Positions 22,505 through 33,605 of a DNA stretch of 64,000 bases are shown here, one piece after another (the first letter of the stretch is position 1; each line of letters starts with the position of its first letter). Location of the stretch: assembly GCA_950022655.1 (NCBI GenBank), contig OX465579.1:178197263-178261262 (forward strand), given 5' to 3'. A program made the position numbers and the translations under genes. The notes below the pieces were generated by a model, which worked only from the letters and a program-made list of their open reading frames with translations, was not told where the DNA came from and ran no database searches. Source of the DNA: Alentia gelatinosa (taxonomy: Eukaryota; Annelida; Polychaeta; Phyllodocida; Polynoidae).

Positions 22505-22805
22505 AAACTGGATGAGTTTTAATCTTGGCACCGTATGCCACGACTGGAGTTTGGCATAGTGACTTCATGAGGCGAAGCCAGTGAAGTCCAGAGCCAAAAC
22601 CCCAGGAGTAGAATGCGGTGGCTACGATTTAAACGAATCAGCTTTTGATTTTATCCTACCCCGTCTCCTCGATTTTGGAATATTACGTGTTAACAATTCT
22701 GTATGCCACTAGTGGCATATAAAACTCTGTATGCCAGTCAGCGTGGCATACGGAAACTCAATGTTAAACCAATGGGATTTTATATTAGGGGTAGGATAAA
22801 TGATT
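22505..22805 (-). mobile_element. Foldback/TIR element, family R copy 1
   Basis: Read on the minus strand it starts TTTATCCTACCCCTAATATA, has paired GTATGCCA/TGGCATAC motifs, reaches a second, inverted GGGGTAGGATAAAA (about 22652-22667), and continues into an imperfect palindrome with GACTTCATGAGGCGAAGC at its centre. Three more copies lie near 46.9, 48.4 and 61.7 kb. Confidence 0.7.
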
Positions 22806-23364
22806 AAGCCAAATTAAGATAAGTATGTTGCAGTGAGACTGGTCCAGGAATCAAAGACTTGCCCATTTAGAACGAAATCTCCTGTAGATTACAACCCCAG
22901 CCGCTGCCTGTAACCTTACACCTCCTCCTATCCCTCCTCTCCCCCTCCTCCAGTTCCCTGCGTGCTATGTTATCAGAGCGAAGAATCCCGCCTGTGGACG
23001 ACCTTTGGACCGTGTGTTAGGGCGATGTCCATATAATGCAAACTTTGATAACTTCTCTTCTATTTAAGATAACCGAAAACGGTTTTCAGATCCACAATCG
23101 ACTCTGTCTCCCCTTCAAATAGGTATAATGTACAATCGGGTCGGTGAAGTGCGTATATCAAACGAGAAAAACTGTATCCTTGGGAGGGGGGAGGGAGTAG
23201 GTGGAGGAGTATAGGTGCTGAAGCCAGAGGGCAACCTAGAAAATCCCAGATATCAATCTCCAAGCAGATATCCTGACTGGTAGCAAGGAACTCTGCATGG
23301 AGAGTGGTGGACAAGCGAGGCGCTAAATAGCGCCAGAAATAGGACACCATTACCGATTTGACCA
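22806..23364. other. Unique sequence
   Basis: A 96-codon minus frame at 23060-23350 matches no family I know. No array. Confidence 0.5.
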
Positions 23365-23955
23365 GTCCCTGTATCGAGGAGAGGAGGGGTAGGGTAGGTG
23401 GAGGGATACAGGGACTGGGGCCTGTATCGAGGAGAGGAGGGGTGGGGTAGGTAAAGGGATACAGGGACTGGGGCCTGTATCGAGGAGAGGAGGGGCGGGG
23501 TAGGTGAAGGGATACAGGGACTGGGACCTGTATCGAGGAGAGGAGGGGTGGGGTAGGTGGAGGGATACGGGGACTGGGGCCAGTATCAAGGAGAGAGGAG
23601 GGGTGGGGTAGGTGAAGGGATACAGGGACTGGGACCAGTATCGAGGAGAGGAGGGGTGGGGTAGGTGGAGGGAAACAGGGACTGGGACCAGTATCGAGGA
23701 GAGGAGGGGTGGGGTAGGTGGAGGGATACAGGGACTGGGGCCAGTATCGAGGAGAGGAGGGGTGGGGTAGCTGGAGGGATACAGGGACTGGGGCCTGTAT
23801 TGAGGAGAGGAGGGGTGGGGTAGGTGGAGGGAAACAGGGACTGGGACCAGTATCACAGAGAGGAGGGGTGGGGTAGGTGGAGGGAAACAGGGACTGGGAC
23901 CAGTATCGAGGAGAGGAGGGGTGGGGTAGGTGGAGGGAAACAGGGACTGGGGCCC
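23365..23955. repeat. 54-bp minisatellite, about 11 units
   Basis: Units with GGGACTGGGACCAGTATCGA then GGAGAGGAGGGGTGGGGTAG. Purine-rich plus strand, period divisible by three. Confidence 0.95.
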
Positions 23956-26189
23956 GTCTACCCCCAGTCGTGTTCCTGGCTGCTATACGTGTACACAGTG
24001 TAGTTGAGACGTGGGGAGGGCGTGTCAGGCCGCCTGCCCACCGCTATGTGAGACTCACTCCTTCAAAGAGGCATCTTTTTGTCAAATCACTGCCGCGGCG
24101 GTGCCGTGCGTTGGAGCCAGCAGAGATACTGTTACCAGTGCGGGTTATTATAAACGTGGGGCGTCACCACAACGCTAGCATTAAGTAATCACCGGAGGCG
24201 TTTTTAGACCACGTGAAGCCAGTTATGAAAGGAGGCTAGGCTTAGACTACAGGCCTAAAGCCTAAAGGCAGGAGCCTGGCCCGGGACTCTATTGAAACAG
24301 CAGGAGGGCTGGAGAGGTCTAGGGTGTGCCGTTTTCAGGTGGAGATGAAATGGGGAAAGGTAGCTCTGATTGGATAACCAGTGTTATATAGAGGTTAGGA
24401 CGACCCTGATTTATGAGACTGTTAGAAAGATGGCTGGAGGCATCACACTGACATGTTTAATTATAATAGTATCCATGGTCCTAATACTACAGTAAGATGT
24501 TACAAAATAGTAATTGAAGTAATTGGAAATGAATAAAACATATCATACAATAATACCAACACGGTTTCATACTTGTAGTTTCCAATATACCTTAATTTAT
24601 TATCCATCTAATACAAAGTGTCCCTAGAAAACACATGGGGAATGCATATCACCATAACCGGAGCAGACAGATATGTTGTATAATCTGGGCTGGAAAGACC
24701 AGAGCATACGAAAAACATGGTGCGTATGAAGAAAAAGTGCATACCTAAATGAACTATCATTGGTACGCCACTTGTCAGGAAAAGGTAGATAATGAATACA
24801 ATATGTATTGTTCAGATAAAAGCAGATGTATGCTCCTCGGACATGGGTTTTAATTTTCAAGTCAAATTATACAAATTTTTTCCAACACAAGGATCTCAAT
24901 ATAGACCCTAGCGGAACGAAAAAATACACCAAAAAAAAATCAAATTATCCTATATGCCTTTAATATATCTAATGATGTTTGTCTATATTCATTATTTCGC
25001 ATGAATAAATAGTGAAAGGTTAAGAAATATTGAAATCTGTAGTGAGGTATAAGATGGCAGTTTTGGTGTCAATAAATACAGGTATTGGTATTTACTCGGA
25101 GTATCCTGCAGGGAATGCATTACCAATTAAAGCAGAACACTGGGGGTCTAATGTGCACGTAATCTGTGCTGCCATCAATCTCCTTCTCTCCTCCCCGGGT
25201 TGGTCACAAATTACTCTTCTGGGATTTAATTGGACGAGGTTTGAATCTTGTTACAGAGAGGAAAACCAGATACACGGGTGGAGTGGCAGTCAGCGCGCGG
25301 TCCAGACAGGCGGCCTGATTAGTGACGAGCAGAGGACCAGTGTGGCAACTCGGGTTACATCCCAGCACTGCTCTAATCTATAGGAGAAGTTATCTCAACC
25401 CTGGTATTTATTCCCCGTGGACATAATATTGGGAAGTCGTACTCAATGCCCATGGAGTTTTTCTCTAATCTGTGGGAGAATGATCCAGAGAATGATTGAA
25501 ATCAAAAGGGGCAATTTGAGAAAAATGGACCCACTGCTGAGCCATAGACTAAGTGCCCAACTTAGCCAATAGGAGGCCAGCAAGCAGGGTCACATGTCTT
25601 TCACACCATTCACCTCAAAGGTACTTGAGTCCCAGGGTGAGTGTTCACTGTGAATATGTCTGAGACTGTGTACCAGGTGTGTCCTTCCGTGTGAATCAAA
25701 TTCGCCATCTTTCCTTGAAATTGGTAAATGCACCTTGCCAAGAGAATTTTGTACCAAAGGAGAATTTCTGAGACGAAGGGAAAGGTGTGAAGTACACCCG
25801 TCTCAGGTACATCAGTCTCTATGTGTGAATCCCGCTTAATTGAGTTAAGATATGCATCATCATAAAGAAGCTTTTAAGAATCATAAAGCGAAGGTCTTTT
25901 TTATATAATCCCAACATGTTGAGTCTCTCTCATTCACACCCAATGAACTCACAAGCTTCTATAGCTGTAAAATAAAAATTAGTGACACGTACCCTCAGAA
26001 AATATCACTAAACTACATTTATACTCGAAGATATTCACTCCCATTTTTCGATGTTTTCATGACTTCTAACCTTTCCACTCACGCTTCACGCCCACACTAA
26101 TCAGAATCCAGCTCCCGATCCCCACATTCTCCTCTGTCCTCCACTCTCTAACCTTCCTCTCACTCTCCCCTCCCACTCTCCCCGCGCAG
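23956..26189. other. Unique AT-rich region, no gene recognised
   Basis: Longest array-free stretch in the left half. A 117-codon plus frame at 25030-25383 is not recognised. A phrase ACATGGGTTTTAATTTTC near 24842 resembles one at 48187, so part may be an old dispersed repeat. Confidence 0.5.
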
Positions 26190-26665
26190 TCCCGGTTTTC
26201 CCGCCCTTTCTAATGGCGCGCAGACGACTTTGAGAGTGGAGACAATGGCGGCGCCGGGCGTCTGCCGGGCGTCTGCCGGGCGTTGCGGGACGCGCGGGGC
26301 TGTGATTGACAGGTGGGTTTTAGCACGGGACGCGCGCGGGGGCTGCTGGGAAGGCGGGCGGCGAGGTGGGGGGGTGTCTAATGGCGGCGGTGTAAACACG
26401 TCGGCGTGTCGCGCGCGTCCATGCGCGTAATGACACGTATTACTTTATGTTCGCGCCGCCTTCCGCTACCCCGGCCCCGCGCGCAGGCGCACAAAAGGCG
26501 CCCGTTGTGCAGCTTCCGCCTGGCCGCACCACGTGACTGGCCGCCATATTGTACACCAGGGGGAGCTTCTCATTTCTACCACGCGTGTGTTTCGACTCGA
26601 TCCCACCTCGGTCTGTTCCGGGGCAGGAGAGGTGTACAGAGGCTGACCCGAGAACAACGAAAATA
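26190..26665 (+). promoter_or_regulatory. CpG island with YY1-, E-box- and CTCF-like motifs
   Basis: CpG-dense DNA contains ACAATGGCGGCGCC (ATG at 26245; YY1-like), CACGTG at 26530-26535, GCCGCCATATTG at about 26540 (inverted YY1-like) and ACCAGGGGGAG. From the ATG an open frame begins MAAPGV and meets a donor-like AG|GTGGGT at 26311-26318, so a first exon is possible. No protein family supports it. Confidence 0.35.
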
Positions 26666-26675
26666 ACAACCGAAT

Positions 26676-27410
26676 AGGAGCGAATGGTATGTTCATCACT
26701 GATGAATGAGCGTGGAATCATATATGAAGAACAAATAAATGGTTTAGTTTATACAGTAGAACCCCGCCTAACGGACACCCCGCGTAAGCAGTCACCCCGT
26801 GTCTGCGGACACCCCGCGTCAGCGGACACTTTTCCTCGGAACGGAAATTTTTCCCTCTATTAGATGCTTATTTTAACCCCGTGTAAGCGGCCACCCCGTA
26901 TATTCATTGAAAATACATTTTGTAATTCAAGGTTCAATAACTTCGGACCCAATTAAGATATGAGAAAATGGATTTCAGATCTATTATCGCCTCTGTCTGC
27001 CCTACTTATCTGTATATAACACATTTATATTGGGCTGGAGGAAACTTGAAAACCCCGCGTAAGCGGACACCCCGCGTAAGCGGTCATCCCGCGTAAGCGG
27101 ACACTCTAGCCCGGAACGGAAGGTGGCCCCTTACGCGGGGTTTTACTGTATATTCAGTCAATAAGTCATTTTATGTGAGCTACTTGCACCTAGTCAACTT
27201 TCCCTTTCTACAACTTCCTTGTCCAGGATCCAAATATATCAAGCACCAGTGGGTCCATGGGGTATTTCGGTCTGTGGTGACTGGTTATGGTCAGTTGTGC
27301 ATGGCTCTAAGTCACTGAGACACTGGCCCTCTGCACCTTTCCCAGTGTCACAGAATTAGCATATAGATAGTGAAGGGGTATTTTTGCAGCACGCTGATAG
27401 TCTATACGCT
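26676..27410 (+). mobile_element. Dispersed repeat family S, copy 1, split by a pogo-like MITE
   Basis: Shared landmarks with copies at 35.2 and 45.7 kb: GTTCATCACTGATGAATGAG at the left, then (after the insertion) TCAACTTTCCCTTTCTACAA, GTATTTCGGTCTGTGGTGA and CACTGAGACACTGGC. It resembles a SINE or MITE but has no A/B boxes or TIRs that I can see. Confidence 0.75.
26754..27148. mobile_element. 395-bp pogo/Tigger-like MITE inserted in family S
   Basis: Ends CAGTAGAACCCCGCCTAACG and, inverted, CAGTAAAACCCCGCGTAAGG. TATA flanks both ends, so the TA target duplication usual for pogo elements is present within it. Subterminal copies of CCCCGCGTAAGCGGACA repeat in direct orientation at both ends. 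No transposase. Comparison with the uninterrupted copies of family S shows where the host repeat was cut. Confidence 0.9.
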
Positions 27411-27780
27411 GAAAGTCTATGTCACCTCTTCCTGACTTAGGCAACGTATGAGCGTGTGGCCCAAGCTTAATAGATGAAAAAATATGTTTGATAATGAGAA
27501 ATTTTAGAAAAAGGGAGAAGGGACGTTGCCTGAGCCAAATGCTCTTTCACGAGCCGTTAAATCAATATCGTTTTTCTGATAGCTTTGATCTGCGTTAAGT
27601 TTAGATAAAATAAATAGTGAAACCTAACTCCTCATACTGGTAAGAGCTGCTTGGGGCTTGATATTCCTACAGTAAGAAGTATAAGAGAAGGATGCTCTGT
27701 TTCAGGGGTCTCATCCTTTATATCTCCCCGGGTTCAAGTTTAGCCATAGGAATAATGTAAAATAAACCAACTCAATGATC
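27411..27780. other. Unique AT-rich sequence
   Basis: Possibly more LINE-derived sequence to the left of the recognised tail, too degraded to call. Confidence 0.4.
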
Positions 27781-28143
27781 ACCCCCGTAAGGTGACGATA
27801 CCAGAGAGGGGCAAGACTGTGGAATCAGTTGTCACCCGAACTACAAAATGCGATGAACATTGACCAATTCAAGAAATTACTTAATCATAGAAATTAATGA
27901 TTGCCATGTATACAACGTGTTTATACAACTTCTTTTTTTCACTTCATCTCATTATCTGATGTATTACTAATATATTCTTCTCTATTATACTAACAACCAT
28001 TCTTCATATTCTTTTTGTATCTGGATGACAAATTTTGCTGTAAAACAACTAATGTTATCATTGTGCTGTCACTTCCGGGTGCCTGAAAAACTCGACTTTT
28101 GTTGAGAGGTACTGTGAATAAAAAAAAAAAAAAAAAAAAAAAA
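27781..28143 (+). mobile_element. 5'-truncated LINE (non-LTR retrotransposon) 3' end with poly(A)
   Basis: The segment holds the last codons of a LINE ORF2-type protein (27796-27897), about 220 bases of AT-rich 3' UTR, and a run of 24 A at 28120-28143 preceded by GTGAAT, making an AATAAA-like end. A protein tail, 3' UTR and poly(A) on one strand are typical of a 5'-truncated non-LTR insertion. The 5' limit is uncertain, and I could not define a target-site duplication. The clade (CR1, L2, Jockey or other) cannot be told from so little. Confidence 0.75.
27796..27897 (+). pseudogene. LINE reverse-transcriptase ORF, C-terminal remnant
   Basis: Thirty-three codons read RYQRGARLWNQLSPELQNAM and on through FKKLLNH, then stop at 27895-27897. 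The RG.RLWN.L motif followed by a short helix with FK..L is the usual C-terminal tail of LINE ORF2 proteins. A TGA directly precedes it in frame (27793-27795) and upstream similarity seems to shift frame, so the copy is broken. Confidence 0.7.
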
Positions 28144-28149
28144 TACCAC

Positions 28150-28740
28150 GCCATGGCCGTGACTTAACACCTATGGTGGACGTATAGGGGCTGTTGTGTT
28201 GGGAGGGTGTGGTGGTGTTAGAGCAGACCGAATGACATGGTCCTGTCTAGTGACCTCACACCAGGGTATGGTGGACGTATAGCGGCTGTTGTGTAGAGCA
28301 GGATGTGAGAGGTGAGATGGTGTTAAAGCAGATTGAGTGACCTCACACCCGGGTATGGTGGACGTAGGGGCAGGAGAGTGTAGTGGGACGTGAGGTGGTG
28401 AGATGGTGTCAGAGCTGGCTGGGTGACATTGTCCTGTCTAGTGCCCTTACACCCGGGTATCATGAAGGTACAGCAGTATAGTGTATGGAGCAGTATGTGA
28501 CTGGGTGTGACTGGGGTAAAGCAGGCCAAATGACATTGTCCTGTCTAGTGCCTCACACTAGGGTATGGTGGGCATATATATGGCGGCTGTTGCTCCTAGT
28601 AGGATGTGAGGGGATGTGGTGGGGTTAGAGCAGTGACCTTACACCTGGGTATGATTGACATATAGCGGCTTGTGTGTGTAGCAGGACGTGAGGTGGTGAG
28701 ATGGTGTTAAAGCAGGCTGACATATGTCATGACGGGTATG
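28150..28740. repeat. ~105-bp minisatellite, about 5-6 diverged units
   Basis: Units share CACACCCGGGTATGGTGGAC, GTATAGCGGCTGTTGTGT and CATTGTCCTGTCTAGTG. Confidence 0.85.
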
Positions 28741-29400
28741 ATAGACGTATAGCGTCTGGTACATGGAACAGGACATGGCAGGTGTGGCGGGGATAGCGGC
28801 GACCCAGTGAGGACTTCACGAGTCACACACACAGACTGCGGAGTGTGAATGGATGTATAGCGCCTGGTACATGTACCAGCCCATGGGGGGTGTGTCGGGG
28901 ATAGCGGCGACCCAGTGAGGACTTCACGAGTCACACACACAGATACAGACTGCGGGGTGTGAATGGACGTATAGCGTCTGGTACATGTACCAGCTCATGC
29001 CGGGTGTGTCGGGTATAGCGGCGACCCAGTGAGGACTTCACAAGTCACACACACAGATACAGACTGTGGGGTGTGAATGGATGTATAGCGCCTGGTACAT
29101 GTACCAGCTCATGCCGGGTGTGTCGGGTATAGCGGCGACCCAGTGAGGACTTCACGAGTCACACACACAGACTGCGGAGTGTGAATGGATGTATAGCGCC
29201 TGGTACATGTACCAGCCCATGGGGGGTGTGTCGGGGATAGCGGCGACCCAGTGAGGACTTCACGAGTCACACACAGATGCCGACTGGGGGGTGTGAATGG
29301 ACGTATAGCGCCTGGTACATGTACCAGACCATGGCGGGTGTGTCGAGGATAGCGGCGACCCAGTGAGGACTTCACGACTCACACACACAGATGCCAACTC
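28741..29400. repeat. ~110-115 bp minisatellite, about 6 units
   Basis: Units share TGGTACATGTACCAG (palindromic core GGTACATGTACC), GGATAGCGGCGACCCAGTGA and GGACTTCACGAGTCACACAC. It shares ACGTATAGCG with the array to its left, so both probably descend from one ancestor. Confidence 0.9.
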
Positions 29401-30399
29401 CGTGGTGTGAATGCCCGCTCCTCACCGCGCATTGTCTGATAACCATCTCCCTGCCCGTGTCGAGTCCATTCACCGTATGCCAACGACCCACAAAGCACCG
29501 CCTGACACCTGGACCGCGGTGTCGCACTGAGCGGGGTGCCGTACCCGGAGACTGACCCCAGCGGGGTGCAACAGGCCCCCTTACAACCCCCCCTCAACAC
29601 CCCTCCCCCTCACTATTCTCAGTTACTACGCCCCCTTCCTCTGACACACCCGACAACCGCCTGTTTCATGTTCTCTTCTATAGTCCCCCTAATATCGCCC
29701 ACCCTATTCAACCCTAACCCCACCCCGGTAAGCCCGCACCCTTGACGGGGTATTCTACCCTGGGACAGTTTTTATTCCTAACCCTGTGGTTCCTACTAAC
29801 TGCTTTGTATATAATACCCACCGACCCATTTCTACTGACTACTTCCCCGGGCCCCTTTTGAAGTACACACCGCCCCATTTCTACCCGCCCATTCCATGTG
29901 GCACTTCATTAGACTTGCTCAAGTCTCTGATTATAGACATTCATTAAATGATTAAACCCAATAAGAATAAAGTTCATTTAAGTATGTATCCTTCTCTGAC
30001 TGGGCCATGAATCCCAACGAGGAGGGTAGGCATAGGATGCAGGGACTGGAGCTAGTCTACCACTTCATATACTCCCACCCCTCCAATACTGTCCCGACTA
30101 AATACCGGTCTTTATATTCCCACAGCAACCCTGCCCATTGCCGCTATAATCATTCAGAGCGTAATGAATTCAATATATCCCTGCCATATAGAAACCCGTA
30201 CCACACCTCTAGGTGTGTACTGCAAGCTATACGTCCCGCTGAATAGATACAAATCCGTATTACACCTCCGGGTGTGTAACACAAACTATACGCTCCCTGC
30301 ATGTGATATTTCTAGCGGTATCTTTCATAAAGGGACAAAAAAGAGAAACCCAATGACCTTGACAATGATCTAGTCCTAGGTATCAGAGAATCCCCAATA
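29401..30399. other. Unique sequence, no gene recognised
   Basis: C-rich at 29570-29740, otherwise mixed. Two short near-repeats with CACACCTCTAGGTGTGTA and CACACCTCCGGGTGTGTA at about 30200-30280 are short palindromes. Confidence 0.5.
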
Positions 30400-30560
30400 G
30401 TAATATTCTCGTAAATGAAGATCCTTTTCTGGATGCCAAGGAGACCCATGTACGATGTGGGTCAACTTTATTCAACGATTATGGAAGACCTTAAGACTGT
30501 CTTACTGAACAAACCTTATTGTTATCAAACGATAACGATTGTACGGGGCATAACAAAGGG
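30400..30560 (+). mobile_element. Family P copy 2 (partial)
   Basis: CTGGATGCCAAGGAGACCCA, GTCAACTTTATTCAACGATT and GGAAGACCTTAAGACTGTCT match the interior of the P elements at 13.2 and 62.1 kb. No clear TIRs. Confidence 0.65.
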
Positions 30561-30637
30561 TCTTCATCTTAGATTATGCAATGTGCTCTGGGCACATTGG
30601 TTGGCGGCTGGAGGAATGACAGTGTCTTGTTGATACG

Positions 30638-30772
30638 GAATAGAGGGAAACTATGTTCCGGTGGGAATAAATCAAAGTTACGAGGTAAGGCTTGGAAAAA
30701 TTACTGCCCAAGGCGTAGCCTTACCTCGTAACTTTGACTTATTTCCACCGGTTCGTGGTTTCCCTATTCCTA
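30638..30772. repeat. Long hairpin (foldback), stem about 35+ bp
   Basis: 30658-30692 pairs with about 30717-30751 at 33 of 35 positions (CAAAGTTACGAGGTAAGGCT in the left arm), with a 24-base loop. Weaker pairing extends outward over about 20 more bases. It abuts dispersed family U. Confidence 0.9.
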
Positions 30773-31220
30773 TATACCTGCAATGGTCGGCTAATATCAA
30801 TAAAAACCGTTAATTTGTTACCCGCCATCAAACCCGAAGCCAGATCCAACCATAAAGAATATGGCCCAGCGTCCACCTACTACGATAGAAATTTAGACCT
30901 ACCGATATGGCTCCGATACAAAAAAGTCAATATCGGAGACATATCGGGAGGGTGCAAAATCGTAGACATATGTCTAGACATGCCAATCCACCACACATTG
31001 TATGGGTTTTTTATCGGTGTCTAATCGCAGAGACGTGGTCAACTGCCCCGATATTAGGTGACCTTCCGACGCGATTTTGATTTTGTATCGGGAGGTGCAT
31101 CGTAGACCATATCGGAGCCATTTCGTAGTAGGTGGACGCCAGGCCTAAACGTCAACCTGGGCAGTAAACAAAAGTTATTCCACCCAAGCAGCGTTAGGCA
31201 ATCATAGGTAGTCATACATA
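30758..31220 (+). mobile_element. Dispersed family U copy 1, interrupted
   Basis: TTTCCCTATTCCTATATACC, TTACCCGCCATCAAAC, AGCCAGAT and CCTAAACGTCAACCTGGG match a second copy at 33415-33605 on the minus strand. The homology is split by the TIR element at 30870-31138. Confidence 0.7.
30870..31138. mobile_element. 269-bp TIR element inserted in family U
   Basis: Ends CGTCCACCTACTACGA and its inverse TCGTAGTAGGTGGACG, with the internal TATGGCTCCGATA/TATCGGAGCCAT pair also inverted. Both sides are flanked by CCAG (30866-30869 and 31139-31142), a possible 4-bp target duplication. Non-coding; superfamily not assigned. Confidence 0.8.
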
Positions 31221-31667
31221 CCTATATTCATAGGTATATAGGAAAAGGAAATATGGATTTTTCTTTTTGATTCTATTATTTACCCTGGTAATTCAAAGGC
31301 TCAAGGCCTGTCATACAGACAACCAGGATGTATAGAGCATGACACATTGATCTTGTTGTAACCAGACAGAGGTGTCTACCATGCTAGGGTGGTCGTACGA
31401 GATAGACATGGGGAGAGACGGGGGGGGGGGGGGGGAGAGTGTTACTTGACCCCTGACACACCTGGAGCCGGCACACCTGAGACCGCCTACACCCCCCCCC
31501 CCCCCCGCCTCAGCCCCGGTCACACTGCTGGGACCAGACGGTGGTGGGTGCGCTGTGTCGAGGTAAGGTGACTCGTGGAGGTAGGGGGGAGGGGGGAGAG
31601 GGGAGGGAGGGTTGAACGACCTCCGCACACCTGGGATTTCCGCACCTGAGTGTAATCAGAGCTGTAA
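31221..31667. other. Unique sequence with G and C runs
   Basis: A G run at 31420-31434 and a C run at 31492-31506 lie within 90 bases and could pair. No gene. Confidence 0.5.
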
Positions 31668-32205
31668 CACCCTCCGCCTCCCTCACACCTCCCTCACACC
31701 TCCCTCATAACTCCGCCTCCCTCACACCTCCCTCATACCTCCCTCATTCCTCCCTCATACCTCCCTCATACCTCCCTCATACCTCCCTCATACCTCCACC
31801 TCCCTCATACCTCCCTCATACCTCCCTCATACCTCCCTCATACCTCCCTAATACCTCCCTCATACCTCCGCCTCCCTCATACCTCCCTCATACCTCCGCC
31901 TCCCTCATACCTCCCTCATACCTCCGCCTCCCTCATACCTCCCTCATACCTCCCTCATACCTCCCTCATACCTCCCTCATACCTCCCTCATACCTCCGCC
32001 TCCCTCATACCTCCGCCTCCCTCATACCTCCCTCATACCTCCCTCATACCTCCCTCATACCTCCCTCATACCTCCGCCTCCCTCATACCTCCGCCTCCCT
32101 CACACCTCCCTCATACCTCCCTCATACCTCCGCCTCCCTCACACCTCCCTCATACCTCCCTCATACCTCCGCCTCCCTCATACCTCAGCCTCCCTCACAC
32201 CTCAG
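31668..32205. repeat. 11-bp array ACCTCCCTCAT with 17-bp variants
   Basis: About 45 units. Some carry a CCGCCT insertion (ACCTCCGCCTCCCTCAT), which occurs at roughly regular block spacing. Confidence 0.95.
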
Positions 32206-32289
32206 CCTCCATTACACGGCTATATTATGGCGTCATCCGCGACGGATCGTTTATCGTCGTTTAAGGGAGATGCAGGAAGATGAGTTGAG

Positions 32290-32509
32290 CGTTGGGCGTT
32301 GGGCGTTGGGCGTTGGGCGTTGGGCGGTGGGCGGTGGGTGGCGGGCGGCGGGCGGCGGGCGGCGGGCGGCGGGCGGCGGGCGGCGGGCGGCGGGCGGCGG
32401 GCGGCGGGCGGCGGGCGGCGGGCGATGGGCGATGGGCGGTGGGCGATGGGCGATGGGCGGTGGGCGGTGGGCGATGGGCGGTGGGCGGTGGGCGGTGGGC
32501 GATGGGCGA

Positions 32510-32596
<87 letters not shown>

Positions 32597-32772
32597 TAGG
32601 CGGGCGGCGGGCGGCGGGCGGCGGGCGGCGGGCGGCGGGCGGCGGGTGACGGGCGGTGGGCGGCGGGCGGTGGCAATTGGGCGGCGGGCGGCGGGTGACG
32701 GGCGGTGGGCGGCGGGCGGTGGCAATTGGGCGGCGGGCGGCGGGCGGCGGGCGGCGGGCGGCGGGCGGAGGA
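32290..32772. repeat. Heptamer array GGGCGGC/GGGCGGT/GGGCGAT/GGGCGTT
   Basis: About 68 heptamers ordered in blocks: GTTGGGC, then GGGCGGC, GGGCGAT/GGGCGGT, then GGGCGGC. A duplicated block with GTGGCAATTGGGC occurs at about 32667-32730. G-quadruplex-prone. Same heptamer family as 1.7, 42.2 and 49.4 kb. Confidence 0.95.
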
Positions 32773-33414
32773 GGGGCCATGCACGTGTCAGTGTGTGTCT
32801 GTGAGTATGGGTAAGTGCGCGCCTGAGTTGTTGATTATTGTGCGAAGACCTGTGACTGTGCGCGCTCGCTGATTCAGGATAGAGCCACTACGTTCTTCGT
32901 GATTAAGATGTATATAGAATCAAGAAGGCAGAAAGTGGTTGTTCAAATAGCAATGTACCTAGGGCAGAAATGTAATTTCTCCCTTTAATGTCTATCCCAT
33001 CTTCCGCTATAATCTAGTTCATGGAAATATTACAAGAGCACAATATATTTCATAAGCCAGAGCTCATAGTGGACAAATCCGTGAAGTTGGAGACTGAAAT
33101 TCGGATCAGAAAAGCAGAAAAATTAAATGATATTTCATAAAGAAATACAGAATGAGATTTATGCTGACTCACTGGTGGGGATATCTGCGCGAGTGAAATA
33201 CGCGTGTTGTGTTTTTGTGTTGATGTCCTCCCTGTCAGGTGACCTTGGTGAAGGTCACATTGACATGAGCGTAGTGTTGTGTGGTTTACATCTCCAATAG
33301 CGGAGCTCTGTTGTCTAAGTCAAGTCTCTTGTATTCCTATCTATATGCCTATGGACAAACACTCTAGGGGGGGGGGGGGAGGATAACTTACGTTTACTAT
33401 CCATGGCTGGCGTT
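32773..33414. other. Unique sequence
   Basis: No gene. TGACCTTGGTGAAGGTCA at 33240-33257 is an everted pair of AGGTCA half-sites. Confidence 0.5.
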
Positions 33415-33605
33415 TACTACCCAAGGTTGACGTTTAGACCAATCAGATCCTCTCTTACAAAATCCATATGAAAAGCACAGTGGGAGAAAACATAGAGTGT
33501 TAAGTCTCTTGATAGATATCTGGCTTTCTGTTTGATGACGGGTAAGTAAATAACGCTATTTATCGTTAGTAAATCACATTTTAAAGTATATAGGAATATG
33601 GAAAC
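33415..33605 (-). mobile_element. Dispersed family U copy 2
   Basis: On the minus strand it matches 30758-31165 at TTTCCATATTCCTATATAC, TTACCCGTCATCAAAC, AGCCAGAT and CTAAACGTCAACCTTGGG. It lacks the insertion seen in copy 1. Confidence 0.7.

Noticed and set aside
28741..29400. TGGTACATGTACCAG palindromes as operator sites
   Set aside because: They are part of a 110-bp tandem unit and occur once per unit; there is no independent sign of a binding site.
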